From: Pagrus major
Taxonomy: Eukaryota > Chordata > Actinopteri > Spariformes > Sparidae
NCBI RefSeq assembly: GCF_040436345.1
Contig: NC_133224.1
Span: forward strand, 7,928,741-7,992,740
Length of the DNA stretch: 64,000 nucleotides
Direction: 5' to 3'
Part shown: positions 22,085-33,717 of the stretch, piece by piece
Layout: the number at the start of each line of letters is the position of its first letter
How positions within the stretch are numbered: position 1 is the stretch's first letter
Program-made: the position numbers and the translations under genes
The notes under the pieces: generated by a model
The model's database searches: none
Seen by the model: the letters and a program-made list of their open reading frames with translations, nothing else
What the model was told of the DNA's origin: nothing

Positions 22085-22790
22085 CTTAAATATGAAGCTA
22101 CAGCCATGAGGTTAGCTTACCCTATATGTTAGCTTTGGACCGAGCCAGGCTAGCTGTTTCCCTGTAAACCGTCTTTTATGTTAAGCTAAGCTAAGAGTCT
22201 GCTGGCTGTAGCTTGATATTTAGCGAATGCACAGACATTAGAGGGGTGTCAAACCTCATTCAGGAACTTAAAAGACTGTGAATAGGAATAGTTCAAGATT
22301 TATGGATACGTTTATTTGTTTTTTTTGGTGAACACTTGCTAAATATGACGCTATGCAGCCAGTTAGCTATAAGCTTAGCATTACTACCGGGAAATGGGGA
22401 AACAGCTAAATATGTGTAATGTAACAAACTCAAAAGTCTAACTAACTAGACTGTATCTCTTTACAAGAGTAAAAACAACATACTGCACTTTTAATAGGGG
22501 TTTTGTGGGTTGCTTGGCTAAGCTAACTAGCTGCTGGCTGTAGCTTCATAGCCTATTTAGCGAACGGCAAACGCACAGACATTAGAAGGCCTCAACTAAA
22601 ATCCACCAACAAATCTAAGGCATACGTTATATCTAATTTTTCTGCACAGACAAACCCAAAGAGTAAAAACAACATGCTGCTTTACGGGGGTTGCTAGGCT
22701 AAGCTAATCGGTATCAGTGTTATCATCTAGCCTAACTCTCTGCAAGAAAGTTTGAAATTTACCAAAATGTCAAACCACTGCTTTAAATTA
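22085..22790. repeat. Cluster of GCTAAGCTAA-type teleost repeat fragments
   Basis: Several partial copies of one element recur: GTTAAGCTAAGCTAAGAGTC with CTGGCTGTAGCTTGATATTT near 22,180, TTGGCTAAGCTAACTAGCTG near 22,513, and GCTAGGCTAAGCTAATCG near 22,690 followed by CTCTCTGCAAGAAAG. The pieces look like nested or rearranged insertions of a very common fish element. Confidence 0.65.
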
Positions 22791-24113
22791 CGTCATTCAT
22801 ATTATAGTAGGCTATCTTTTCATCTGATCTAAGTAGCCCAAGGTGTCAAGGTGTCTTAATGTTTGAATGTTTTCCTCAGATTGGGCATTTTCTAGCTCAA
22901 GGAAGAGTTGGAACAAGAGGTTACAGGACATGTGGGTGTTATAATAAGTTGTTTGCCACATTCCTTAACCTCGGCGAAATAAACCAATCTAAAAGTTTAT
23001 TAACACCGATCTCAGAGAGGCTGAGGGATGAGGGTTTAAAAAGTAAAAAAAAATGTAAAATGTGAACTTTGATCTCAACAGCCATTACGTCCCGTCTTCT
23101 TTCCATTCAAGGCCATTCAGGAAGCAAAAATCACCACTATATCTGCGAGTTCAAAGGTGAATCCTTGCTCCGTATCGGCATCGTCAGCCTGAATGGTGCA
23201 AACAGTGAATGATGAAACCACTCCTGGGCACTCATTTCTGTTTTAACTGGCATTAGTTCAGATTAAGGCAACATGGTAACCCTAATTTATCTTTATTTGG
23301 AGCCTTTTAAGGGCCTGAATGAGGCTTTTTGGGAAATATGCACCAGGCCACATTTACATGCTCTACAATAGACAGGAACAGCACCGTCAATCATGTCCGC
23401 AAATGTTGGAAACAAAATTACTGGTCTGTGTTAAAACAGAAGTTAATGGCTGGGCTGATTTCTATTAAGGTCTGTGCACTCTCATTTGAATAATGGTCTT
23501 TCAAACAATGTTTTTTCTTTTCGGTACTTGACCCAGGAGGGAAATAAATGTGATTCCGCTTTAACACCTCCATTAATATTCAAGTGGCTTTAATACTCCA
23601 GGTTTATTTCTGACTCACCATAATTAGCATGGCTGTCTGGCGCTAGTTTATGATAAATCATGTTGTGATTGTGCGTTTGGATGGTGGTGGAAACAACTAT
23701 GGGTTTCATTATAGGGGAAAAAAAATACATAGCTATTGTGAGGAAAGAATACATAGAAGAAGGTATTTTTGGGAAAAACAAAATGATTTGTTCGCTGAAT
23801 GCATCATTCCTTTCTTCACTGTGTTTAAGGACGACTCATTGTAGCACAGAATCTGATTTTCTTGCAACTGAATACAGAAAGAAACCATTTAATTTAGCCT
23901 CTGGTAATCTAAATTGAAATTATTTGTCTATCCTTTTATTGACATAAGACAACCTGCTCTCTCAATTTTGCCTTAAACTATTTGAATTCCTTTGTTGTTG
24001 CCTCTTTCTAATACAGCACCATTCATAGCGGGTTTATAAGACATTAAAGGAAAAACCCCCAACGTCAATGAAAAAGTCGGAGATGAGGACTTGTTTAAAA
24101 ACAGAAAATGAAC

Positions 24114-24365
24114 ATGAGGTGCAATATGTAAGTTCAAATACATACTCCAAACAAACAGGGGGCAGCATATCACCAGACTAACCACTAACTGCTTCAAACT
24201 GTAGCTGCAGTCAGTTAGTGGTGAGGACTAGGTGCTCGAGTGGTATTACGAGGCAGGACAAGGCAGGGCTAGCCGGCTAGCATGCTAACTTCAGTAGATA
24301 TCTCTGCAACACAATGTGTTAACACTCTCATTTCTTCACATTCTGCCTGTAATTTCAATTTTTGA
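24114..24365. mobile_element. MITE-like element, second copy of the 11,568 family (inverted)
   Basis: GAGGTGCAATATGTAAG at the left, then ACATACTCCAAACAAACAGG, GGGGGCAGCATATCACC and AGCATGCTAACTTCAG, appear in the same order as in the reverse complement of the element at 11,568-11,928. It is shorter and its right terminus is degraded. Confidence 0.6.
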
Positions 24366-25189
24366 ATATTTTAGAAGAAAGCATCCCATTTTTTTTCCCT
24401 CTCAGTACATTTTGTCCAAACCTCCCAATTTTTTTTGGGACATTGACTTTATTCATTCCTTTTCTAGCAGATGCTTCGTCTCAGGGAGTCGCTGGCAAAG
24501 GCCAAAGGGGTGTCCCGTGTGGTGGACAGGTAAATATCTGCATGATCGTGGGTGTAAAGGTCAACGCTGGTCCGCCGAGGGCAAGGATTTATATCGAATC
24601 TGATGGACCATGAGGAGTTCCAGATCTGCCCCCTCCTCTGCTCCCCTTTCTCGCTCGTCTACCTCCCATAGCGTACATTTAGATAACGTTAGCCTTTCAG
24701 AATGAGATAGCCTAGTCAGACCAGTTACATAAACCACCCATGATCCCACACAGGCCCTTTGGAGTCTGTACCCAAAATAGTTGTAGTGCAGGGGAGGGAA
24801 GTACAAAACGTTCCTGCTGGGGAGAAGAGTTCGGTACACGTCTGCGAGAACAAAACCTCAGCTGATCTTGAGAGACTGTCGACGTTTGATTTCTTTAATT
24901 GTGGATGTGAATAGTGGGGGTTCATTACAGACATACACATCCACTCTGAGGCAAAAATACACATTAAGTCTTCCCCGAAAAGCACAACCGAGAGCACAAG
25001 GGACGACCCGAAAAAGCACAAAATGTTCCTGCAGGGGTAAAGAGGAAACAGACGCTACGTCTTGATGAAATGAGGAGATAAAGTTTTCAACCAAAGCTAA
25101 TAAAAAAAAGATTTGTCACCTTTTTCAGTTTAAGTTTTGTGCTTCGTTGTGTGTTTCACTTTCTCGCCTCCGCTGCCCTCTCGTTTCCT

Positions 25190-25450
25190 GAAGAGGGAGC
25201 AGAGAGAGACAGAGGAAGAGGAGACGATGCTGCAGATGATGAATCCCCCTCTGGACTGCATCCTTTCCGGCTGAGTGCGTCCAGTGGGCCAGAGCCAGGT
25301 CCTGGAATCTAGCTAATGAGACACACCCCCCCGAGGGCCCCGTGCCGTCCCATTGGCTGAGGGGCTGGCGGCGGCCGAGACGATTGGCTGACGGAGACCT
25401 GTGCGAAGCAGCTGTCAGAGCGCGTTGCGAATCAAACTCCGGTATTCATA
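25190..25450. promoter_or_regulatory. GC-rich island with paired inverted CCAAT boxes
   Basis: The segment contains CCCATTGGCTGAGG and CGATTGGCTGACGG about 36 bases apart, in a GC- and CpG-rich context (GGCGGCGGCCGAGACG). It stands out from the AT-rich surroundings. This would fit a TATA-less promoter, but I cannot attach it to a transcript on either strand. Confidence 0.3.
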
Positions 25451-26639
25451 TCCAGCATGGCACACAGTAAAGAAGCTAAATGAGCGGAGTGAAATGAGTA
25501 CTCGAGCTCACATTTAAAAGACGATAAAAACTGCAGGTTGAATCCAGAAGTCGATTTACTTTTAACATTTTTCAACATTTAAATTGACAACAAGCAATTT
25601 CATACACCACATTTAACTCTTTATCTGCAGCAGGCTCACTGGATTGGATATTAAATGTCTTTTTGCTACAGAGAATCATTTTTCAGGCCTCTTTTTTTCA
25701 AGATCTTCGCTAAATGCACACATATGACGGCTCACTTCCACTCGCTGTAATAAAATATACACATATAGATATTATTTATTCAGTGCGATATCTGACGAGG
25801 GCATTTGACAATGAAAGCGACATGATGTGTATCTTGCAGCATGAATAAAATATTGTATTTTTTGTGTGCAAAAGGCTGAACCTCTCATCCGGAACGTCCT
25901 ACAAATAACTTTAGTTGCACTCGGAGTGAGACGAGCTGGCCTGAACAACATCTGGACATTTGATGCAGGGGAACATCTTAATGAGCCTCGATGCAGAGGA
26001 TGTATACTTGATTATATTTGAAATGCTGAAACATGTTTTTTGCCCGAAGGAGAGCAAGAACAAGAGGTGCGAGACGAGTTCAAGATGTTGGAAAAGTACA
26101 ACAGTCCTGCAAAAGATGTAAAAAAGTCGAACCTGCCTCCTTTTCACCCCGTCTTTGACATTTCGCTTCTCTGTCTCCGTGGCCTCCTCCGAGCTGTGAG
26201 GCGAGTTCAGCTGGAGGTCAGGATGCGAGAAGAGGGGATGGTGAACATTTCCGGTCACAAGTGAGCGCCCTCTGATCAGCTCATGGTGGCAGACGCCTGA
26301 AGGCTGAAGAACGGGAGGAAAAAAAAAAGAGAGCAGCAGGAGGAAGAAGAGTGTACAGATACAAGCAAGAGGGGAAAAGAGGGAAAGGGGAAGATGTGAC
26401 TTCTGCCTGACAGGGAAAAAAACCAACTGGAGCGTCAGGTTGTATTATTCTCTTAAATTCGGTTCCTCCCTCTGCTGTAGGTGTTTAGGCTTTTGGACCT
26501 TTAAATTCTGTCTTGGACCCCAATATAGACGTTTTACTTGTGTTACAGAGTGATTCTCTAGGTTGGCAGCTAGCAGACGCCACAGAGCGTTTCCCTCCCT
26601 CTTTGTTGTGCTGCACCCAGTCAGATAAATCTCTCCAGC

Positions 26640-27000
26640 TGTTGATAAAACAGTTTTGCATCCCTATGTAGTCGTTTTGCATCCCCTTTTTGTTGTTTGG
26701 CGTCTCTCTGTAGTTGTTATGTGCGTCTTTGTGGTCATTTTGCACCTCTTTGAAGTCGCTTTGAGTTTCTTTGTGGTTTTGTATCACTCTGTAGTTGTTT
26801 TGCGTCTCTTTGTTGATGTTTTGCATCTCTTCATAGTTGTTTTGCATGTCGTTGTACTCGTTTTACTTCTCTTTGTTGTTGTTTTGTATCTCTCTGTATT
26901 CATTTTGCGTCTCTTTGTTGTTGTTTTACATCTCTCTGTCGTTGTTTTGAATCTCTTTGTTGTTGTTTTGTATCTCTCTGTAGTTGTTTTGTGTCCCTCA
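26640..27000. repeat. Minisatellite, TTGTTTTGCRTCTCTTTGTTG-like units
   Basis: Imperfect tandem units of roughly 22-26 bases recur across the block, built from GTAGTTGTTTTGC, ATCTCTTTGTTG and TTTTGTATCTCTCTG. The long hydrophobic reading frame here (plus strand, VVVLHLFVVVL-like) is a product of the repeat, not a gene. Confidence 0.85.
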
Positions 27001-27733
27001 GAGGTCATGTAACCGACTTTCATTTACTTCAAACGCAAGCCAGTTAGGCCATTCAGTAATCCATCCATGGTAGTAAGGGATAAAAGAGTAAAAGATTGAT
27101 GCTGCACGGGGCAGGACGTATGAACATATCTGGGGTCAGCTGTGAGAGACAGAAAGCATCTGCTTATTTTAATCCAAACAGTCAGAGCAACATGTCTTTG
27201 ACTGTCAAACTGCATCAAGCAAAACATTTGCATCTATGACCAGTCCTGTCAGCTCCTCTCTCCCTTCTCCTCCCACGTTCATGAGTCTCTCTTTTCACTC
27301 TTTCTCCTCTGTTTCATAGTTTGTCAGTACGCATCGCTTCATGCTTCTGTTTGCTTTGCCTCTCTAATCGTCCTGCATGGGCTTTGTCCTCATTTGTAGA
27401 TCCATCGAGTCAGTGTGTGCCGTCATATCCGCCTAATTAATCAAAGCTAGATCACGTAACAACAGATGTGATGTTGTCTGAATGCCCAGCGGCGGGGGTC
27501 AAAAGTTCACAGAAGATGAGCGCTACCTAGTGGTGAACACAGCGTCCCATCTGTATACTACTGTACACTGCTTATTGTTTAATGCACATGGATGTACACA
27601 CTGTACACATACATGTATGCATGAATGTACACCCTCGGGCGATGTGTATTTCGGTGTATTTGCATCATGCTGTGATGTTTTCTCCGTGTTTTTTTCCTTC
27701 TCTGCTCATTTTGACTGTTTCGCCCTGTGTACT

Positions 27734-27772
27734 GACACACACACACACACTCACACACACACAAGTACACAC
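27734..27772. repeat. (CA)n microsatellite
   Basis: A CA run with one TCA interruption. Confidence 0.85.
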
Positions 27773-27910
27773 ATAAAACACACAGGGCGCCTAATCCAGC
27801 AGATCCTTGAATGACCCGTTCACCTTATCTGAGCTACATTATATAAAACTGAGAAAAAAGATTCGTATGACAGACTAGCAGGGAATTACATGGCTGTTCA
27901 AACCTATTAG

Positions 27911-27929
27911 GCACACACACACACACACG

Positions 27930-27977
<48 letters not shown>
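27911..27977. repeat. (CA)n microsatellite
   Basis: A long CA run with two CG interruptions near its left third. Confidence 0.9.
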
Positions 27978-27978
<1 letters not shown>

Positions 27979-28127
27979 TAGATCGCTCTGAAGGACAAGA
28001 TAATTTTTTTTTTGCCTCATCTGTACTACTTACTTTCTTAATCTCTTGATAGAAAAATAACAATTTCAACATTGGTTTAGTACAAAATGTCCGAATTCAT
28101 GCTGGATAGACGTCAGGAAACATACAT

Positions 28128-28130
<3 letters not shown>

Positions 28131-28178
<48 letters not shown>
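28131..28178. repeat. (CA)n microsatellite
   Basis: A perfect CA run of about 24 units. Confidence 0.95.
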
Positions 28179-28711
28179 GGTCTGCTCCCTCAGGCACCCG
28201 TAGAATATTCTATTGGAAAACACTTCCACTCCGTTCTGTTCAATGGCGCCACATTTGGGTGTAAAAGCTCATTCAGCGAGCCGTCTGGCACCTCGCAACA
28301 CCTTGAAAACGTTTTCTTTCACCTTTCCTCCGGGATTATACAGAAGGAGCTGTTATTCCATTTCAGGTTTATCTCGATTACCCTCATGAAAGTTTGATGT
28401 GCCGGCAGAGAGCGGGAGTCGCAGCTCTGGATGGAGGTGAGGAGCAGATTAAAGATTAATCGTGTCTGTATAATGAAGTCAATCTTGGGAGGACTTTTAT
28501 TCTTCTGCTTAGGTCAAGTGTGTGTATGAGATATGTGTTTGAAAGGCAATGTGTGCAACCTGATACAAATACATGCTATAGGGGTAGCCAAAATAACCAG
28601 AACACCATATGGCAGAAGACTTCAGAGCTGTGCTGTGGCCATTTTCAGCTTTAGAAGGAGGCCTTTCATTCAGTTTATGAGTTTTGAAAATTAAATTACA
28701 CAACTAGTAGA

Positions 28712-28868
28712 CAGAGCGGCAAGGAAGAAAGGAACAAAGAGAAGGAAGGAAGGAAGGAAGGAAGGAAACAAAGGGAAGGAAGGGAAGAAGGAAGAAAAGA
28801 AGGAACGAAGGAAAGAAACAAATAAGGAAAGATGGAAGGATGGCATGAAGAAAAGAAAGAAGGAATGA

Positions 28869-28927
<59 letters not shown>

Positions 28928-28938
28928 GAGGACGGAAA
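28712..28938. repeat. Polypurine tract, (GAAG)n / (GAAA)n
   Basis: More than 200 bases of almost pure purine on the plus strand: GGAAGGAAGG units at the left grading into perfect GAAA units at 28,867-28,926. Long Phe/Ser/Leu frames on the minus strand come from this repeat. Confidence 0.92.
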
Positions 28939-29179
28939 TAAAGGCTGACCACACTGCAAATTCTCCATCTTATCAGGTAATTTTGGTTATTATTGAGTCC
29001 TGAAAATCTTATTTTCTTGAAACAACTGAAAAACCTGCTACATCCTGTTTTTAATAAAAAAATCTACTTCTGTCTTGAATGTTATCAGACCAAGGCCGTT
29101 ACTCCTGATTCAAGCGCAGCAACCATTATTCTTTTCTTGTTTCAAGCTAACTGACGAATATTCCAGAAAAAAACTTTTA

Positions 29180-29345
29180 ATACAGATGCTGTGTCCTCGC
29201 TGCAGTGTCCCAGGGTTCAAACCCGAACTCTGGCCCTTTACAGCACGTCATCCTCCCTCTCTCGTCCCATATCCTGTCATCTCTCAACTGTCCAATCTAA
29301 TAAAGCTACGGAAAGGTCAACAACAAAAAAAAAAAAATCAAAATC
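29180..29345 (+). mobile_element. SINE-like element with B-box-like motif and A-rich tail
   Basis: TGTCCCAGGGTTCAAACCC contains a GGTTCAAACCC sequence close to the pol III B-box. It is followed by CTCTGGCCCTTT, GTCATCCTCCCTCTCTCG, TCTAATAAAGCTACGGAAA and an A-rich tail with AAATCAAAATC repeats. The order and tail resemble tRNA-derived SINEs of teleosts. The left end is uncertain. Confidence 0.65.
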
Positions 29346-29629
29346 AAAATGTTGAAATAATCTTATTGATCTGGCAGAAAGACTTTCTGGCTGGCCAACT
29401 AAAGATGAAGTTATAATGTTTAGTTGTTGTTTTTTTGTTTTTAACCACAGCAGTGCCTCAAGTAGACCTGAAGCTGTTCTGTGGACTAAACAGTGACTTA
29501 GACTTTATCAGGGGCTTGTTATTCATTTAATGTTTGGTTGTTTCTATAACTCTTGATCCTCTCATTATGTTGTAGAAAATGTACAATGCATGGCTCACTT
29601 TGTACTCAAACTGTTGTGCTTTTCAAATG

Positions 29630-30170
29630 TTTTGGTATCACCTCGGTTCTGGTTCCAAGCGAGCCCAGCTGATACTGAAAGGTGTTACTGAAAACCAGCC
29701 GCCTCTTCGTCTGCACTCCGATCACTGGCTGTTTAAAATATGGACTAAACTTCTGGTTCTGAAAAGTGAAGCCAATGCAGAAGTGCTTTAAAACTGCATT
29801 CTTTCTACTGGCCAGCAGGGGGCTTCCCCACTGGTTTCAAAAAGACGTCAGATTGTGTGTAAGCTTATGAGAAAATGAGCCTACTTCGCACTTTATTTAT
29901 TACCTCACTAAACGGTTTCCTGATGAGTTTATGGTCTCAATCTTTAGTTTGAAGCCTTCTTCAACACAGCACGATGTTTATTTTGTAAATTCTGGTCATT
30001 ATTTAGAGTAAAATAGACAAAAGAAAAAGGGAATGCTTCAGGATGTGCCTTCCTTGAGCTCTCAGTCAGATCCAATCAGGATATCCTCCCCAGTTCCCCC
30101 CCTCTCGTTCACTTCTGGCTCCAAAAACCAAGATAGTGACCACCGTAATACCAAACTTGAGGCTTCAAAT
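29630..30170. repeat. Dispersed teleost repeat (CTGGCCAGCAGGGGG class)
   Basis: Contains CCACTGGTTTCAAAAAGACG, TATGAGAAAATGAGCCTACT, TTATTACCTCACTAAAC, GTTTATGGTCTCAATCTTTA and CTTCTTCAACACAGCACGAT in one series. I recognise this series as a widespread fish element. Near 29,812 it carries a CTCF-like core. Its ends are approximate. Confidence 0.6.
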
Positions 30171-31347
30171 GAATGGTTGACATAACGGTGGGTTTACTCT
30201 CGGCTCTCTCAGACAAAGTGTTTCTCCTTGTTGTGACAAAAAGCCACGTACCGAGACGGATCAATAAACCAACAAGTTTTTTATTGCTATTAAATGGCCA
30301 CAAAGCAGAGACACAATTCCTGCCATTAGATACATGTAGTGAAGAAACCGAGGAAACACAGATTACAGTTGGTAGAATTTTAAGGTTGAGATCTTTTGAT
30401 GAGAAAGTACGTGTAATATCATTTTAACTACTGTGTTTCTTTCTTCTCTCCCTCTTCATGGAGGAATAAAGCTAAAGCTAATGAATGTGTCAACATTAAT
30501 AGACCATTTTGGCTAAAGTAAACAAAATCTTAATTTGTTTTCTTAAAATCAAATGTTTATTCCTAATGTGCAGCCTGAGGTCAGTTTCAACAATACTTCG
30601 GAGAGATTCTGGGTTCCCTCCAGTCCGACATGACAGAATACGATGTTGTTCTGCTGCAGACACGGCGACATATTTGCTAAACAATAAGAGACAGTCGTCC
30701 AAGAACCGCCGGTCAAATGTGTCTCTGTGTATGTAAAGCGTCGGAGCCTGCAGCCTGCATGCTGTAGCCAGTGGATAGCATGCAGAAGTGGGCCCTTGTG
30801 GTTACTGTAGCGGTGCTGTGACTCATTCTGTGCCCGGAGCCAATAATGCATACATGCATCCTAGTCTGTCAAGTTAGGTCTACAGTTGGTTCAGCTGTTT
30901 GTGTGAGTCACAGAAGGTTAGGCCACTCATTAGTAAGCATCGGCTGCAGTTTATTCTTTTTGCTACACTTAAATTTCTTTTAATCCTTGTCTGGACTAAG
31001 ATTTGTCTTGGTTGTAGAACCTGTTGCTCATCAAACGCTCCCTGTGTCATCACATTTATATACAGTTTATGCTGTATAGTTTCAACATACAGTATGTGTG
31101 TGTACTGCTGCAAAGCCCCAGAGCCTGTGAGCAAAGTAAATTGTTCAAACCCCTGCGAGTAAGTAGGCCCACGTCATAAAAAATGCATACAGTGGCATAT
31201 GGTGTGCCAAGCTGCGTTAGAGGCAATGTAGCTGCAGCCCATACACTCATAAATCCATATCCATTACTGCCATTTCTCTTTTTTCAAAGGCCGAGGTCAA
31301 TAGTTCACATCCCATCACACAGGAGAAACCCCTCAACATCTGCTTCT

Positions 31348-31361
31348 GTTGCCATGGCAAC
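31348..31361. promoter_or_regulatory. Perfect palindromic RFX X-box, GTTGCCATGGCAAC
   Basis: All 14 bases form a perfect palindrome matching the RFX-family consensus. It lies next to a CTG repeat at 31365-31386, and no gene was recognised nearby. Confidence 0.5.
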
Positions 31362-32542
31362 TGGCTGCTGCTGCTGCTGCTGCTGCCGTGGTTGCTTGAC
31401 GATGGAGAGAGAAGGGAAAAGAGAGAGGGAGCGAGAGTTTTATTCTATTGCTGCAGGTGCATTTTAATGCATCTTGACGCAAACTGGAGGGCGGTGACGA
31501 CCGCTTTTCAGGAGCACTGCGGGTCTCGGACCTCAATCCTCTCACAGGCCCGGACCATTACAAGTGTTTTTCCAACACATCGGAGCACATCTTATTCACC
31601 TGTTCCTGAGGGGAAAGGGTCGTCCAGAGGTGGCCTCGGACTGATGTGCAGCACTGTTCGTCAAAGAACCACAGCAACACGAGGCCCATAGATTCAGAGT
31701 GGCCGTATAAGCCGAAGCTCAAATGATGTGTTTAAAAAATGTGTTGCATTGTGAAAATACTTTAGAATATAATCGAATAGAGCCAATTACAATGTTTGTT
31801 TACAATAACTTCCAGGTAAAAAAAAACCCTGCATCACGCACTCGCTTACATGCAGTTTAACGGTCTTTTTTCATGATGTAATGTCAAAGATCTAGACAGA
31901 ATACAAGTGAATACTCAAGAATCTTAGACAATTGTATTCTAGGATACTTCTTGGAGAGATTTAACACCTCATATAGTAAACTGATACTGATTTGCTGCAG
32001 TTCAGAGCTACAAAAGTGGGCAGCCCTTTGAGTTTACATCAATGAGTCACACATGGAATACCAGATGAGTCTTGTTTGATATCTAATAACTTTCAATTGT
32101 GTGTTTAGATGATGTGACCACAGCACAGGACCATTTACTTATTCATTGTCAAAATCGCGGCAGCATTAATGAAACATAAGAAACTCATCGCATACCTGTG
32201 ACATACTAAGAGATTCATGCAGCCAGCGTGTAGCTCACCTGTGCGTGCACAAGGAGAAGGTAGTAAACCAGCGGGCCTTTAGCATGATGTAGAAAGTGTG
32301 CTTGTTGCATCAATTTTAAATGTCACCTCCAAGTGCATTTTTTATTTCGACAACCTTGACCTCCATTCAAACCTGGCACGCCAATTTGTCTCTCCAAGCA
32401 GGGAGAAGTACATTTAGGAAATATATTTACTCGGCTGTGAATTTAATGCGACCTAATTATGTTTGTATTCCGCCTCAACACGTGTTAACCTCCGTTTAAC
32501 CGCTTCACTGTGAGGCACACACTCACCTCCTGGCTGTTTTAA

Positions 32543-32546
<4 letters not shown>

Positions 32547-32575
<29 letters not shown>
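32547..32575. repeat. (CA)n microsatellite
   Basis: A perfect AC run of about 14 units. Confidence 0.9.
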
Positions 32576-32577
<2 letters not shown>

Positions 32578-33220
32578 ACAAACACTAACGCAGCTGTAAG
32601 AGCTTGTGTTGTGCATGTACCACTGGAACGTGGATTTTATCAAGAAATAATCACTGGAGCTTACATTTAAAAAGTGCTACAGAGAGGATAAAATAACAAC
32701 TCTGCTACAAGTCTGATGTGACAATTGTGGAAAAATTGCTTCACACATGAAATCATGAATGATTATAATTTGTGTTTGGTTTTATTTATGTTTTATTCTA
32801 AGCTCTGCTAAACATCTTCTCCTCTCGACTAGTATGAAAAGAAATATTACCATATCTCCGCTGGCAACAAATTGAGCCACTACACAAATTAATACTTAAA
32901 TTAGCTTTTTTTTTTCTTCCCCTCACAAACTGTGTTCATATTTAAAATTAATTTCCCTGAATCTGTTTTCAAATTAACAAGAGGGTTAATGCAGGGCTAT
33001 TAGAAAAATATTTTTCCCAGCATCACATTAATTTAATTTCGTGTTTAATCGAACGCGCCCCGAGATGAGAATAATAACAATAATAATGATGATGATAATA
33101 AAAAAGGCACCAATTAGCGTGCTCATTTGCGGTTCTGATTGTGTGATGAATTATTCATGAAATCAGAGTTAACAAGAAGGAGAACGGAGGGATCAGCTTG
33201 CCCACTGAGGAGGGATTTGG

Positions 33221-33227
33221 TATAAAG
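33221..33227 (+). promoter_or_regulatory. TATA box of a candidate unassigned gene
   Basis: GGTATAAAGACAGG is followed 25-30 bases later by a plausible start near 33,250 and then by a strong 5' splice site at 33,302. See the candidate exons at 33,250 and 33,718. Confidence 0.45.
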
Positions 33228-33249
33228 ACAGGACACACTGCTGCCTTTT

Positions 33250-33301
33250 CTTAGAGGACACACAGCCAGGCTGCTGCTGCTGCTGCTGCTGCACAAACCA
33301 G
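33250..33301 (+). other. Candidate non-coding first exon
   Basis: The segment lies between the TATA-predicted start and the donor AACCAG|GTACCTTT. It contains a CTG tract at 33271-33292 and no ATG. A strong acceptor lies 416 bases downstream. Confidence 0.4.
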
Positions 33302-33717
33302 GTACCTTTTACTCTTACAAATACAGTCATTTATCCAGATATATCACAATTGTGTGTCATTTTATTTATTTGAAAAAACACATTTAAAAAACATCCTATT
33401 TTTTCCAGATGTTTAGTGCTATTGCTACATTTTCCAAAATGGCATTTAAAAAAAACCCCTCATATTTATAAATACTGATTTTTTTCCCCCCATCAAATAG
33501 TAGACAAGATGAAATTACTCTAATTAATGTATTTCATTGCATGCTACAGTTTGTTAATATTTTATTAATTGCTAAAAAATTTAAACCTTTCTTAGAGGCT
33601 ATTAAGCCAAGTGGAATTTCAAAGATGATTGCTTTAAATTTCTCCCCATAAACACGCAAGAAAGAGAAATTAAAGGGTTTTTTTTGTTTCCCTTTTTTAT
33701 TTCCACTCTTCATTCAG

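Larger units (their letters stand above)
19876..26639. other. Gene-poor interval, first part
   Basis: No recognised gene. A splice-bounded plus-strand segment at about 24,471-24,530 (CTAGCAG|ATGCTTCG ... GACAG|GTAAAT, frame LRESLAKAKGVSRVVDR) looks exon-like, but it has no recognisable homology and no partner exon. A GC-rich island with two inverted CCAAT boxes lies at about 25,190-25,450. Repeats within this interval are listed separately. The rest is AT-rich single-copy-looking DNA with only short unsupported reading frames. Confidence 0.45.
27001..33220. other. Gene-poor interval, middle part
   Basis: No recognised gene beyond the repeats and motifs listed separately. The stretch at about 32,380-33,200 is AT-rich, with many TAATTA-like cores (for example TTAATTTAATTTCG and ATTAATTTCCCTG). 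It has the look of conserved non-coding regulatory DNA and ends at the TATA-type candidate promoter at 33,221. This is inference from composition only. Confidence 0.4.

Noticed and set aside
26656..27012. 118-codon hydrophobic frame that looks like a membrane protein
   Set aside because: It is produced by a TTGTTTTGC-type minisatellite; its periodic Val/Leu/Phe reflects the repeat unit.
27911..28178. Closely spaced repeats that could suggest a CRISPR-like array
   Set aside because: They are CA microsatellites in a vertebrate genome; there are no spacers and no repeat units of CRISPR type.
28691..28968. Three overlapping Phe/Ser/Leu-rich minus-strand frames
   Set aside because: They are translations of the GAAA/GAAG polypurine tract.
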